Shown piece by piece: positions 33,478 to 44,358 of a stretch of DNA of 64,000 nt (position 1 is its first letter; every line of letters begins with the position of its first letter). The notes beneath the pieces were generated by a model. It worked only from the letters and a program-made list of their open reading frames with translations, made no database searches and was not told the origin of the DNA. Location: NCBI GenBank assembly GCA_964035575.1, contig OZ037853.1, forward strand, positions 838,501-902,500, in the 5' to 3' direction. Both the position numbers and the translations under genes were made by a program. This stretch comes from Rhynchopus sp. YZ270_cl-10. Taxonomy: Eukaryota; Euglenozoa; Diplonemea; Diplonemida; Diplonemidae.

Positions 33478-33742
33478 GGTACTGTGTACTGTGTACTGTG
33501 TACTGTGTACTGTGTACTGTGTACTGTGTACTGTGTACTGTGTACTGTGTACTGTGTACTGTGTACTGTGTACTGTGTACTGTGTACTGTGTACTGTGTA
33601 CTGTGTACTGTGTACTGTGTACTGTGTACTGTGTACTGTGTACTGTGTACTGTGTACTGTGTACTGTGTACTGTGTACTGTGTACTGTGTACTGTGTACT
33701 GTGTACTGTGTACTGTGTACTGTGTACTGTGTACTGTGTACT
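33478..33742. repeat. 7-bp microsatellite (TGTGTAC)n, about 38 copies
   Basis: A perfect array of TGTGTAC spans about 265 bp with no visible unit variants. All three forward frames stay open and read YCVLCTV repeats, which is a by-product of the 7-mer. The uniformity implies recent expansion. A short related patch (GTACACAGTACACAGG) lies at 48244. Confidence 0.97.
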
Positions 33743-36184
33743 GGCTGTCCGAAAGACCTGAAAATGACCCTTGTTTACGAGTATGGGTTCATATTTTGTG
33801 AAAATTTAAGTCACCAAAATTTTGTCTATTTTTCCGTATATCCCCCACCACAGCCCGGGATCTTATCGGAAATGTAACATGACCCTGATTTTTCTACCCC
33901 CCCTTCACATACTTCCTGTAGGTACATTTTTTTGGACCCGATATCCATTTTTTCGGGAAATTTCCGAAAAGTTAGCGCGCGCCCTGTTTGAGCGTACAAA
34001 CAAAAGACCCGATCTTTTTTTTTTTAAATATGCACAAACGGCCTTCGGGTGTCAACAATGAGTAGAAGACCTTGAGCAGGTGGCATAGGTATACGGATAA
34101 AGATGGAAAAGTGCATGTTAACCCATTTTATCTCTGCGCTCTGCAGACGAGGTGTTTGGAACCTCTTGGAGTCTCTCAACTGTTTTCTGTTCTCTTTTGA
34201 ATTGAACAAAACATGATTTTTCCCTTTTTTCCCTATACTTTTTCCATTTTTTTTTCTCTTCTTTTTTCTCTTTCCCCCCTTTTTTTCTTCTCAGTGCCTG
34301 CGTCCAGAAAGCGCTTGCACTCTTTAACGCCGCATCGTTTTCAATCTAGCTGGGTGTGTGTGTGTGTGCAACCCTATTTTTTTGTCATAAAATCAAAAAA
34401 AAAAAAAGCAAAATTCTTTTTTTTATGTCAAACTGGGTCTGCCATTGTATGTGAATAGTCAGTTATGTGCATTATATAGCACGACGATTGTCTTTTTGGA
34501 TAGGTGCGTTCTAAATCAGTTTTTTTTTTTACTATCAATTTATTGATTGCATATGATGAAAATACTTTTTATTGGGTGTGATTACCTCAGATTGGATGAT
34601 TGTTTCAGGATTTTTCTCGGAAGTTCGACCTTTTTTACGGTCGATAATTTTTACGATTACGGTAACTCAGATCGGATGATTGCCAAGATATATGTTTAAA
34701 CGCAGTGGATAGATATTGCCGAAGAATTGAAACATTTCTCAATCAAGTCTGTGTGTCTGCACAAAGCTTGTACTCATTTCCCTTGAACCATTTCAGGAGG
34801 CAATGCAGCAACAAGGTCTCAACCACAGTAATAAAATAAACCATCACAATGGTGTGGCTCAAAACCCCTCAAGTACACAAAAATAATCACAAAAGAGAAG
34901 TGCAAACAAATTACACTTTATTTTTGGGATGAGCCCACACCATCAAACAGAAAAAGAATACTCACCTGTTTTTTCCTGAAATTTTTGGTAGTGTTTGGTG
35001 GTGGTTACATACCACCGAACTCCTCCAAACGCTGCCAAATTTTCAAGCAAAATCCGGTGAAAAAATAGTAAAAAAAAAACCGAGGTTTTTGCGGGTTTAC
35101 GGATTTTTGCATAAATTTGTGTACCGCTTAGAACCCTGCGGTCCGTGTTTAAGAGTGCCTTGTGCACGATGCTGCCAACAGAGGGCGCTGAAGCACATCC
35201 TCGTTTGTTCGACATGGACTTCAAGAAGGCTGCTACATTTCAAATTCGAATTTTTCCTCCCTCAAGGTGACTAATCTCTAGAGATGCATATTTACAAAAA
35301 AAAAACAAAAAAAACAAAACAAAAAGGATCCAAAAATACAACAAAAAAAGATTAATGCATAACCAATGTTCAAAACATTAAGTAACCTAATCAGACTAAT
35401 CTCTAGAGGCTTAGGTTCATCTCATAATTTTTTTTCCCCTGCTTCACAACCTCCCTCGTGGTAACCGTGGGCATGCCAATGAAGTGCTCTCTGGGGTTCG
35501 ATAACCCGCCGGGGGAACCAGGACCTGATGAACAGTCGAGGCGTTCTGCACGTCCAACTTCTCTTTTTTTGGATGTGTTGTGGTACACGAGAAACACATT
35601 CATCTTTCAAGCTTTTCTCTTTTTTTTTTTTCTTTTTTGATATACTGTTCTTCACTCCACCCCTCCACATTTTCGATTGATGTGCTCGTTCTAGCTGTTG
35701 TTTGATAGTGTAAACAGAGGCGTTCAGCGTACTTTGGGATAGAGTGCAGAGCCCGTGTCTGCAACCACTATCACGTATGAGGCAACCGCATGTTTTCAAC
35801 TTCACATTTTTACCCCCTCTTCAAGTTCCCCTGCGTCCACCGGTGTGCGGTGAGGCGTTTTGCACTTTCAACTTCTCTTTTCTGTTCTGTTCCAAAAAAA
35901 AATTATACCCACTTACATTAGGTAGTATGGACCGACTGTTCCAGACTCAAGACAGCCAAACTTTTGGTTTTTTTTTGTTGACTTTTCAAATTTCTGGAAA
36001 AGTCAAGAAAAGTCAAAATAAAGTCAAGAAAAATTCAGCATTTTTTTTTCAAAAAAAAGTCTGGAACGCAGCGTGGGCCAAGACTACCATGTATGCCTAC
36101 ACTACTTTTTTTCAGTTGCGATTCCCAATTCCTCCCACCACCCCCCCTACTGATTTCACAGAGCTTGGCTAATTGTGGGGCGCT
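33743..36184. other. Gene-free stretch with dispersed repeats
   Basis: Holds a GAGCG.ACAAACAAAAGACCCG fragment (33989; also 12262), a CAATTTATTGATTGCATATG unit (34538), SINE-like units (34290-34330, 35440-35560 and 35828-35880) and an AAAGTCAAGAAAAGTC segment (35990-36030). Open frames are short and cross these repeats. Confidence 0.45.
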
Positions 36185-36573
36185 TCCCTAGGCATATCCC
36201 GCAGGCGAATTCTTAATTCGTTATTGGACCATATTCGCCCTCTATTCGGATCCGAATACAGTATTCGGATCCAAGAATTTAGGGCGAATATGGTTCAAGA
36301 ATTTTGGGATCCGAAAAGAGGGCGAATATCATATTCGCCTGTTTTCTTCTTTATTCGCCCTTTTTTCGGATCCGAATACAATATTCGGATCGAATATAGG
36401 GCGGATATGTATTCACCTTCTGGGTATGCCTAGGCATACCTAGAAAGCGAATATGATATTCGGCCTATATTCGGATCCAAAATTCTTGGGCCATATTCGG
36501 CCTATATTCGGATCCGAATATAGGGCGAATATAGGGCGAATAAGCATATTCGCTTTCTAGGTATGCCTAGGGA
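36185..36573. repeat. Fold-back element built of GAATAT/GGATCC palindromes
   Basis: Ends are TCCCTAGGCATA at the left and TATGCCTAGGGA at the right. A central GGTATGCCTAGGCATACC palindrome at about 36423-36440 divides it into two fold-back halves. The body is a patchwork of ATATTCGGATCCGAATA and TAGGGCGAATA units in both orientations, so the whole 389 bp could fold into a cruciform. No ORF and no clear target duplication. Confidence 0.7.
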
Positions 36574-39386
36574 GGTCCTACACATGACTTAACCAAGTTT
36601 TCAATAAAGTGCGCCGAGTTTCGCCTCTCCACGGGTCGAACAAATGGTATATCGAGCCTCCCCATATCAGCACCCCTCGTATTTTTTTTTTTAGTTTTTT
36701 TTTTTTCCCTTCTTTTTTGTTGTCTCTCTCTATATTTTCAGTGACGTGTTTTGCATCCACCCTTAAGGGTGGCTGCACGATATCAAATTCACTTTCTGTA
36801 ACGACTTAAAAAAAACTCCCCCCAGCTCGACTTCCATCTCGTCTGTGCATCCAAAAAACGGACATCTGTTTTTTGGTTTGGATATAATCAACGAAGAAAT
36901 AACACAAAAATAAAAAAAACAAAAACAACACAGGCTTCGACACCCTTGTGATATACAGACTCCAACTACCCACCAGCGAGTACTTTTTAGGTGATTGTCG
37001 ACAAAATAGAAACACTCATCACACGATAAAACCCATGGAAAAGGTTGTGAAATGCACACACAAAGTGTGAAAAAAAATAATATGTGACTTCTGGGGTTGA
37101 AGGGCGATCTCTGTTCTATACCTGTAGTACAAAAAGGCTTCGGCCGCACAGTGAGTACATATTGTTTTAATACCACCGAGGTGTGAAGTGAGTGTCGACA
37201 CAAAAAAGAAAAAGAAACAACAGCAAGCTCAACCATTATTTACACGTCGTTCCCTTTCTCTTTCCTGGACGGTTATTAAGACAACCTTTTTGTGCTACGG
37301 ATCCCGTTAAGAAAGAGTGACCGCCGTGTGGGCCCGGGTATCTGGGTATCTGGGTATCTGGGCACCTTGCCAGAGGAAGACTTACGTGAGCATCAGGAGG
37401 GAGGGTCACATCAATCCTTTTCAATTCGTTTCTGTTGATGTGCGTGCACAGAGATGCGGTGCAGTTATTTTTCTTCTTCAAATGGTCTCTTTTCTCTCTC
37501 TCTCTCTCTCTTTAACTGGTGTCCTTTCTTGTGTTTCTTTATTTTTCTTTATGCGTGAATCCCCCAGTGAACCGTTTGGGACCCCCCTGATGCCTAGACG
37601 GATGTGGCTAGCGTTGTGATGTTTGTCTGTAGCATAGCAAAGAATGAAGAGAGACTCTGGGTCTCATTGGCGTCTGTTGTTCTCAAGAGTTATAGGAGGT
37701 TCGTCGTGCTCGTATGGTTTGCCTCAGGTTGCACAGCTGCTTTGTGCATGAGGGGGTTTTTGCTTCTTAGGGACATCCTGTGAAGAAAGAATGTTGCTAT
37801 CTGTGGAGGTTCTCTAGAATCAAACAAAATTTTTTTTAGGTACATGCAATGTGTGAATGCATCAAAGCAAAGCAAGAGCGATCAAAAAAGGAAAGACACA
37901 ATCATACTTTATCTTTCTTAAGTGCCTCAGTTTATGTACAAAAACAGCCAGTGGAGAGATTGCACAAAACTGTGGCAACACAACCAAGGCAAACTACACT
38001 ACTCCAACAATTTATCAAAAAATAATAATAAAAAGGTTGGTGCCCGCTTGGTTTTTTGTTCTCCCTCCATGCCTGGGCAGCTCGATCTTATTTTTTTGTT
38101 TTTGTTTTGTTTTTGCCTAATTTTGGGTCATTTTACAAAATCGAGTAGTGTCATCGCGTTTCCCCGGCATGCCTACAATGCATGAAAATAAATAGTGGAG
38201 CGCAACCCTAGCCTCTAGACTAGGGTGGCTCCACCAATACAACCACAATGCCAAAAATAACCAAAAAAGGTGACAACTGTGTAAAAAGGCAAACACCCTC
38301 AATCAGGCTACTCTAATACAACCAAGTATTCAAATAAATGAAACAACCTGCGGAGCGAATGCAATAAGCAAGGGAAAAAAAAAACAACAACTCATTTCCC
38401 CCTCATTTTATTTTAGTGGCTTAGCACCAGAAGATTAGGGTTAGTTGATGATTGCATTTGCTCTCTCTTTCTCGTACTGTTTTTTTTTTTGGTGACTAAG
38501 CAGCGAGGGGCTTAGGATCGTCTTATTATTTTTTTGTGCATCCCATTATATCCAAACTGTCAGTCTGTTTCTATTTTTTTTTTCTTCGTTTCTGCTTGCG
38601 TTCTTCCTCTCCCCCCCACCTCCCCTTTAGTTGCCTTCGTAGCGCTTCACAGTATTACTGACCACAACAAAAAAGAGGGGCAGCTTTCTACTTCATTTTT
38701 CTTCAATTTGTTACAGCAAGAGTTCCATTTTTCCTAAGGGGTCGAATATCAAGAAAGGGTTGGGAAATGGGGGGGTTTTCAGTTCTCCCTCGAATATAAG
38801 AAAGGCGCCCAACACACAGTCTACTTTTAAAAAAAAAAAGTTTGGGTTCATTTCTTAATGCACCCTATTACGTCGTCTATTGAATAGAAAGCACCGACCC
38901 TCCCCCCGTGAAATTGTCCGGAATATGAAATAACTTTTTCCGCAACACTACTTTGTGAGCGGAAAAGTGTTGTGCCGTTACAATCCAACTGTGCTCCGCA
39001 ACACTACCACACAAGACATACCAAGCACACCCGTAAGCCCAGCCAGCAAGCTGACTGGGCGAACCGTAGGTACTGGCCATAAGGCTCAAACCCTCGGAAC
39101 AACAAGGCCAGCAGATGGGAGATAGTGTGTGTGTGGAAGCGTCAAAACGCGTTGCACAACTACAAGGAGGGAGGTGAGGGAACGGCAAGTGGCGTCTTTT
39201 CTTCAGTCTCAGTGATTGACACATCATGGAAGGACTGTCCCCCTGAAAGGGTGCTGTTCACATTAAACAATAGAAAATATGTGTTCATCCATTTGTGTGG
39301 CTGTGCTTCTCCACACTCCATTTGTGAGTGCTAATAGACCCCACTCTGACCCGCCACCATGTAAAGTACAGAGCGACACAAAAACA
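36574..39386. other. Gene-free stretch before LRR copy C
   Basis: Contains GTGACTAAGCAGCGAGGGGC units (38415 and 38492), TGGCAACACAACC repeat copies (37970 and 38205) and, at 38930-39170, an inverted copy of the dispersed repeat carrying ACTACTTTGTGAGCGGAAA and TGTGTGGAAGCGTC (other copies 25030-25130 and 42770-42985). A (TC)n run is at 37494-37512. No gene is supported. Confidence 0.45.
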
Positions 39387-41235
39387 ATGGATTTGACAAT
39401 CAAGGGGTGGAACGGAGTGAAGGATACGGTGGAGCTGGGTGAGGATGACACACCTGCGGTGATGCGTCGGAAGGTGGCGTCTGCAGTGGGGTTGCCTGAA
39501 GACGGCTTTGCGATGAGTTTCGGTGGGGTGGCGATGGACGAAGGATACGACATGACGCAGCTGAGTGCTGGCGACACGGTTGTGTTGACGAAGGTGACGA
39601 AATACGAGGCCAGATCAGCACTTCTTGCGTTGGGTGAGACTGACATCACTGCTGAAAGGCTGAAGAGTCCCGACGGCGGACCGCCCCCCATAGCACATTT
39701 TTGCGGTGCACGGGCGTACGGGATTAGTATCTTTTTTTGAGAGAACCCAAGAGCGGCAGGTCCTGGACAAGTACGTTGTGCTTTTAGACCTACAAACTGT
39801 CTGGGGTGGTGGGACCTCGGGGCGAAGGGTGCTTCCCGGGACCCCAATATCCTACCACAAGGAGCTCGAGTCGTGCATGGAATGCAGGGTACTCTGAGCC
39901 GATTACTTCCACAACTCCCAAGACCTCCACGGGGGGCAGGCCTCCACGGAAACCCGCGACCGCCGACACCTTAGCTCCGTACTGCCTCTGTCTGTAACCT
40001 GCCGGTCCCCCACCTACCTACGCTTTTTGTGGTGTCTTTTTACGACGGTGGACCAAGGGGCTTTGCAGTGCAGTCAACGCCGACGGAGCGAGACTCGATT
40101 GTGACCGGGTGAAAAGGGAACCTTAGCCAGCGCTAACCAGCGGCAGTTTTGACTCAGGGAGGAGTTTCTCACCGCAGACTGGCGACACACCCCCACTTTT
40201 TCGGGGTGGCTGCATTCCTCTTCGGAACGGGGTGTTCCATCCTATTTTTAAAAACGTTTATTTGCTGAAAGGCTGAAGAGTGTGCAGGATCCTGAGGTTG
40301 CGTGTTTGCTTCTGCAGGCGGAGGTTGCGACGGTGATTCCTGATGACTTCTTGTGGGAGGTATCGTTGACGCGTCTTGATCTGAGTGCCGAGTCTGTTGT
40401 GGCTCAAATCGAAGGCGGCTTTCTTATGGCGTGCACTTCATTGACAAGCATCGACCTTTCTGGGTTGATCCATGTTACACACATTGGCGACTGCTTCCTT
40501 TCTGGATGCAGTGCTTTGTGTACACTGGACTTAACACCATTCAGCAGTGTCACGCAAATCAAGTCCTGCTTCCTTGCTGGATGCAGTTCTTTGTGTTCAC
40601 TGGAGTTAACATCACTCAGCAGTGTTACACGAATTGGACACAGCTTCCTTTATGCTTGCAGTTCTTTGCGTACACTGGACTTATCACCACTCAGCAGTGT
40701 CACAGAGATTAGCTCCTTCTTCTTTCTTTATGGATGCACTTCGTTGGAGAGCATCTACCTCACCGGCTGCAGCGATGTTGTGTCGAGCACAGTGAGGGAA
40801 CAAGAGCTGTGGCATTTAGTGATTGAATCCCGTCCGAAACGCAGCAGAGACGAACCACTTGAGGAATCCCGCAAGCGACTGAGACACGCAGAGACGCCGC
40901 CAGCTGCGCACTGCGACCTCGAAGCTGCACGACACACACCCTCACAGGCCACTCCTCCCGCAAAGCACTGCAGGCAACAGAGCTGGAAACGCTGCTGCAG
41001 CGGCTGCGGGCGGGCAGGGGTGTCTTATGCGACGGCGACAGGCGGCTGGCCAGGGGTGTGCACAAAGGGCGGAACGGTGTTTTGTGTTTCTTTGTGTTTC
41101 TGCCTCTCGCCCTCCTCTTTGCCTTGCTTACATCAAATATCCAAAGACTCTCCCCACATCCCTTCCCCACTTTTTATTGTACTTCATCAGGAGCATGATC
41201 TGATATGGGATTTCTCAAGCGAGGATTCGGTCTGA
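39387..41235 (+). pseudogene. Ubiquitin-like + LRR protein, copy C (interrupted by a 593-bp insertion)
   Basis: The first ATG of copies A and B is followed here by a TAA, so the start is the internal ATG 39387 (MDLTIKGWNGVKDTVELG). The ubiquitin-like half reads to RLKS at 39669, where the 593-bp insertion starts and soon adds a stop. The gene resumes at 40263 and reads through seven LRR-like units without a break, the longest LRR array of the four copies (SLTSIDLSGLIHVTHIG, CSSLCSLELTSLSSVTRIG). Two bases missing near the normal end (CGCAGAGACG versus CGCAGAGTGACG in copy D) remove the usual stop, so the frame runs on to 41235 with a Cys-rich tail. A truncated ubiquitin-like product and a separate LRR product could still be made. 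Confidence 0.75.
39670..40262 (+). mobile_element. Site-specific retroposon-like insert in LRR copy C
   Basis: Same element as 13301-13892, differing by a few substitutions and two small indels, with the 3' end extended to ACGTTTATTT. Flanked by the 19-bp duplication TGCTGAAAGGCTGAAGAGT (39651-39669 and 40263-40281). This is the copy-C version of the target: both sides differ from the copy-B duplication at the same three positions. Matching variant duplications argue for two independent insertions at the same nucleotide. Confidence 0.85.
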
Positions 41236-41908
41236 GACTTTGTCTGAGCCCCTCGCCTCTCTGTGTCGAGCATCCATACAGCTGATCACGAGGTCGATCA
41301 CCCCAAGCCTCAAATGACTGAGCACACGAGGATTTCGGTCCACTTGAGGATCCTTTTCTTGCACTCATGCATGAAATTCGCCTGTAGTCGTTTCCATAGC
41401 CAACCAAAAACCGCTTTTTTACGTCCCCGCTTCGTTCTACTCTGCTTCAGCCCCACTGCACATCCCTACCTCCTCACATCACGCTAGAATACACGAAAGT
41501 GGTAGTGATGCTGTGAGATCAACAGGGCCACTCCTCCTCGCCCGGTACGCGGCAATCACCAACACCCTTGTGGGCAGCGATTATCACTATGCAGTGGCCT
41601 TCCTTTCCCTTTGTGTGAACGAGAGCATAAGTGGTGGGGTGCACTGCCGTGGCATTCACAACCGAGGCAACCCTAGTAATCCTCTACTTTCTGTTGCACC
41701 TTATTTTTTGCTCCCCCTCCCACAAGCACCCAGCTTTTTACACTACTCGCAAGTGGTCGAGAAGTACCCAACGGTCTAAGTACACGTGGCTTAGCTTCAC
41801 TCTTGTTCTCCTTAATTGTTGACAGATTCCAGCTTTTCTCAGGGGCACGTTTTGCCCTCAAAAGGTGGGCACTTTGGAATAAGTGAAAGCAAACCAAAAA
41901 AAGTCAAG
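41236..41908. other. EF2 upstream region
   Basis: About 670 bp between the LRR tail and the EF2 start codon. No repeat family stands out. It should hold the EF2 promoter and 5' UTR, but I see no recognisable core element. The start context is AAAGTCAAGATGG, with A at -3 and G at +4. Confidence 0.4.
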
Positions 41909-41973
41909 ATGGTGAACTTCACTCCCGACCAGATGCGTTCCATCATGGACCACCCTGCCCAGATCCGTAACAT
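41909..41973 (+). CDS. EEF2: EF2 exon 1 (N-terminal 21 codons)
   Basis: Reads MVNFTPDQMRSIMDHPAQIRN plus two bases (AT), matching the conserved EF2 start (MVNFT...M...M....NIRN). It is followed directly by GTATGTA, the same 5' splice site as every other intron in this window. Joining to the acceptor at 59775 (CACAG|TTCCGTGATT) gives N-I-S-V-I-A, the expected EF2 continuation, in the right phase. No continuation of EF2 follows within the next few hundred bases. It lies 17.8 kb from exon 2, so it is either the true first exon of a gene with a giant intron or a relic of a duplicated EF2; the clean phase favours the former. Confidence 0.8.
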
Positions 41974-42160
41974 GTATGTACTTTGTCTCTTCTGCAGTGT
42001 GCGACGTCTTCTTGATACAAGGCGTGTCCCTTCATTGCATGACTCCCAGGGTTCTGCACCATGTTCAGTTTTTCCCCCTCCCCAGATTTTTCTTTTTATT
42101 TCTTACATGGCTTCATAAATATATTCAATATTTTTTTTCACGTTTTTTTCAATATCAATA

Positions 42161-42255
42161 CCGTAATTGTAAAAATGTTGGGCCGTAAAAATGTTGGGAC
42201 AGCCCAAAAAAGGCTCGCTCGTCCCAACATTTGTACGGCCCAACATTTTTTGGGC
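42161..42255. repeat. TGTTGGGCCGTAAAAATG hairpin, left copy
   Basis: Self-complementary: AATGTTGGGCCGTAAAAATG and TTGGGAC pair with GTCCCAACATTTGTACGGCC downstream. A second hairpin of the same family is at 47865-47980. The outer ends CCGTAATTGTAAAAAT (42161) and ATTTTTACAATTACGG (ending 47980) are inverted to each other and both abut TA, so the two could also be the ends of one larger interrupted element. Confidence 0.65.
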
Positions 42256-42284
42256 TACTTTGGCTTGAGCCTATTTGTCTTAGC

Positions 42285-42321
<37 letters not shown>

Positions 42322-42479
42322 AAAACTTTGACACAGGGTATTAGGGTGAAAATCCAAAATTCCGGAAAAAACTGGTTTTTCTGGTTTTCTCTCCTGGGTG
42401 GCGAAAACTAGTGTTTCCGGTGAAAACCTCCACCGTTGACGGACACAGTCACCTTTTTCGGGTTTTTCGGGGGTGGGGT

Positions 42480-42730
42480 CAGTGTCTTATCCAGGAATCC
42501 AGATTTCAAGATTGGGGAGGTCAGCTTGTTTTTTGCTCAAAATATATTTCGGCGCTGCTGACCCAGGGTAGACATTGGGAACATTGGGACTGTGTTTTTT
42601 TGCGGAGCAAAAAAAATAATACAAAATGGCGCCGCAGGCGAAAAATTTTGAGGGTACGGTGTAGAAATCTAGCTTTTTACACCACAGAGCCACTCAACGA
42701 ACCCTAAATGGCGCCGCAGGCAAAAAGTGT
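42480..42730 (-). repeat. hAT-N1-like fragment (reverse)
   Basis: Matches 50695-50960 and the interior of 7504-9249 in reverse complement: GGAATCCAGATTTCAAGATT, GCGGAGCAAAAAAAATAATA, ATGGCGCCGCAGGCGAAAAA and a TTTTTACAC spacer between two ATGGCGCCGCAGGC boxes. CAGTGTTTCCCA termini are absent. Confidence 0.6.
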
Positions 42731-43496
42731 CACTTGTCGTTCCCTCACCCCCCTTCTTGTAGTTGTTTGATGCGTTGACGCTTCCACACGAGGGGGTCTG
42801 CTTTGTTGTGTTTTTCGGAAATTAATTACTCGCTCGTAGATAGCTTCCAGCACATATATGTTTGCGTTGACGCTTCCACACACACTAAAAATTACCTGTT
42901 GGTTGGTGGTGTTGCGGAGCACGGTTGGGTGAGTGAACGACGTGACACTTTCCGCTCACAAAGTAGTGTGCGTAAAGAAAAAATCAAGGAACAGCCATTT
43001 CACAAGGCACTCCCGTGGTTCAACCACGGTTCTACCAGGCGGGAAAAAAATGCGGGGAAAAAAATCGAGTCCGCCCTAATCTGGGGATGACATTTACAGA
43101 AAGGCCTGGTGAAAAGTGTCGGTTTTTTTTTTCCCTCCAGATTTATTCCTACAAGCGTAGCTTAAAGGAGAAATAGTTCCTCAGATACGGTCGCCAATCA
43201 CCCCTCAAACAGGGTAATTGTGCAATCAACGAAAAATATTTATTACAATCAACTATGTTCATTATGGAGTCCTGCTTGGATAGCGCGCGACTCGCTTATG
43301 ATGCGGTCGTAGAAGGTTGGGATCGTTTTGTGTTTGTACGTGCGAGAGGATGAAGGTACGGCTTTGGTGGGTTTGGACGATGGTGACCTGCGGGAGAGTT
43401 TTCGGACAAAAACAGAAGATATGGTCTAAGAAAATAAATTGAGTGAACACTGTGCAAGACCTCAAATTATGTGAGGAGATACACGAATGAAAATTA

Positions 43497-44105
43497 ATGA
43501 CAAACAAAAAAATGATAAACAGTGCAAAGGGCTCACCGCCGGCTGACCACCATATCAGCGAAAAGGGAGTCGCACCAGAGAATTATGTGCAACCGTCGGC
43601 CTGGGTAGGTAACGGTATGAAAGACCCAAAAAACGACGACTTGCCACGCGGTGAAGTCGTGAAGGGCACAAAGAAATTGGTAGGTAACGGTATGAAAGAC
43701 CCAAAAAACGACGACTTGCCACGCGGTGAAGTCGTGAAGGGCACAAAGAAATTGGTAGGTAACGGTATGAAAGACCCAAAAAACGACGACTTGCCACGCG
43801 GTGAAGTCGTGAAGGGCACAAAGAAATTGGTAGGTAACGGTATGAAAGACCCAAAAAACGACGACTTGCCACGCGGTGAAGTCGTGAAGGGCACAAAGAA
43901 ATTGGTAGGTAACGGTATGAAAGACCCAAAAAACGACGACTTGCCACGCGGTGAAGTCGTGAAGGGCACAAAGAAATTGGTAGGTAACGGTATGAAAAAG
44001 ACCCAAAAAACGACGGCTTGCCACGCGGTGAAGTGGGAAAAGTCAACAACAACGGGGGAAAGACGGGAAGACACAACGACAAAAAGACGACTTACCACGC
44101 GGTGA
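43497..44105 (+). CDS. Repeat-containing ORF (202 aa) in the 3.8-kb insertion
   Basis: The ATG at 43497 leads through a unique N-terminus (MINSAKGSPPADHH...) into five and a half copies of the 25-residue unit VGNGMKDPKNDDLPRGEVVK-GTKKL, then a basic tail. The 75-bp unit is a multiple of three, so other frames on both strands are also open, and the openness alone is no proof of coding. The copies are almost identical in nucleotides. Translation is uncertain. Confidence 0.3.
   Translation: MTNKKMINSAKGSPPADHHISEKGVAPENYVQPSAWVGNGMKDPKNDDLPRGEVVKGTKKLVGNGMKDPKNDDLPRGEVVKGTKKLVGNGMKDPKNDDLPRGEVVKGTKKLVGNGMKDPKNDDLPRGEVVKGTKKLVGNGMKDPKNDDLPRGEVVKGTKKLVGNGMKKTQKTTACHAVKWEKSTTTGERREDTTTKRRLTTR
43604..43995. 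repeat. 75-bp tandem repeat, five and a fraction copies
   Basis: The unit begins GTAGGTAACGGTATGAAAGA and ends GGGCACAAAGAAATTG. Successive copies are essentially identical; the last has an extra AA. A diverged CTTACCACGCGGTGAAGTCG piece follows at about 44090, so the array once extended further or was seeded from there. Confidence 0.95.
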
Positions 44106-44154
44106 AGTCGGAAAAGGCAACAAAAAGAGAACAAAATAAGGGGAAAACGGGAAT

Positions 44155-44358
44155 ATGGGAGAGGTGTCAGACGACGAGTTCAACAAGGATTTCGAGACGC
44201 TGCGTTTAGAGGGCATTCCGTATGTTTTTTGGACAGGGTTTTTAGAGAGTGACATGTGGGACGAGCTGGTGAAGACAGTCGCGCCTAACTGTGGACAATC
44301 TTTGGGTGGTTTCATTTTGAGCTGGTGTCGGAACCGGGCACGCGTACGCCAGCTTTGA
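44155..44358 (+). CDS. Short unrecognised ORF (67 aa) in the 3.8-kb insertion
   Basis: Reads MGEVSDDEFNKDFETLRLEG followed by IPYVFWTGFLESDMWDELVK and a basic C-terminus. The composition looks protein-like (balanced hydrophobic and acidic residues), and the ATG follows a purine-rich leader. I recognise no family. It could be the first part of a longer gene in this insertion. Confidence 0.25.
   Translation: MGEVSDDEFNKDFETLRLEGIPYVFWTGFLESDMWDELVKTVAPNCGQSLGGFILSWCRNRARVRQL

Noticed and set aside
33262-33877. Three overlapping ORFs of 87-179 codons reading YCVLCTV repeats
   Set aside because: They are translations of the 7-bp microsatellite, open in all three frames, with no unique coding sequence of note at either end.
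41816-42411. ORFs running over EF2 exon 1 and into the following hairpin and T-run
   Set aside because: The EF2 frame ends at a GTATGT splice site with the expected phase; downstream residues are not EF2.
43533-44134. Three long minus-strand ORFs over the 75-bp array
   Set aside because: The unit length is a multiple of three and lacks stops, so frames stay open on both strands automatically.
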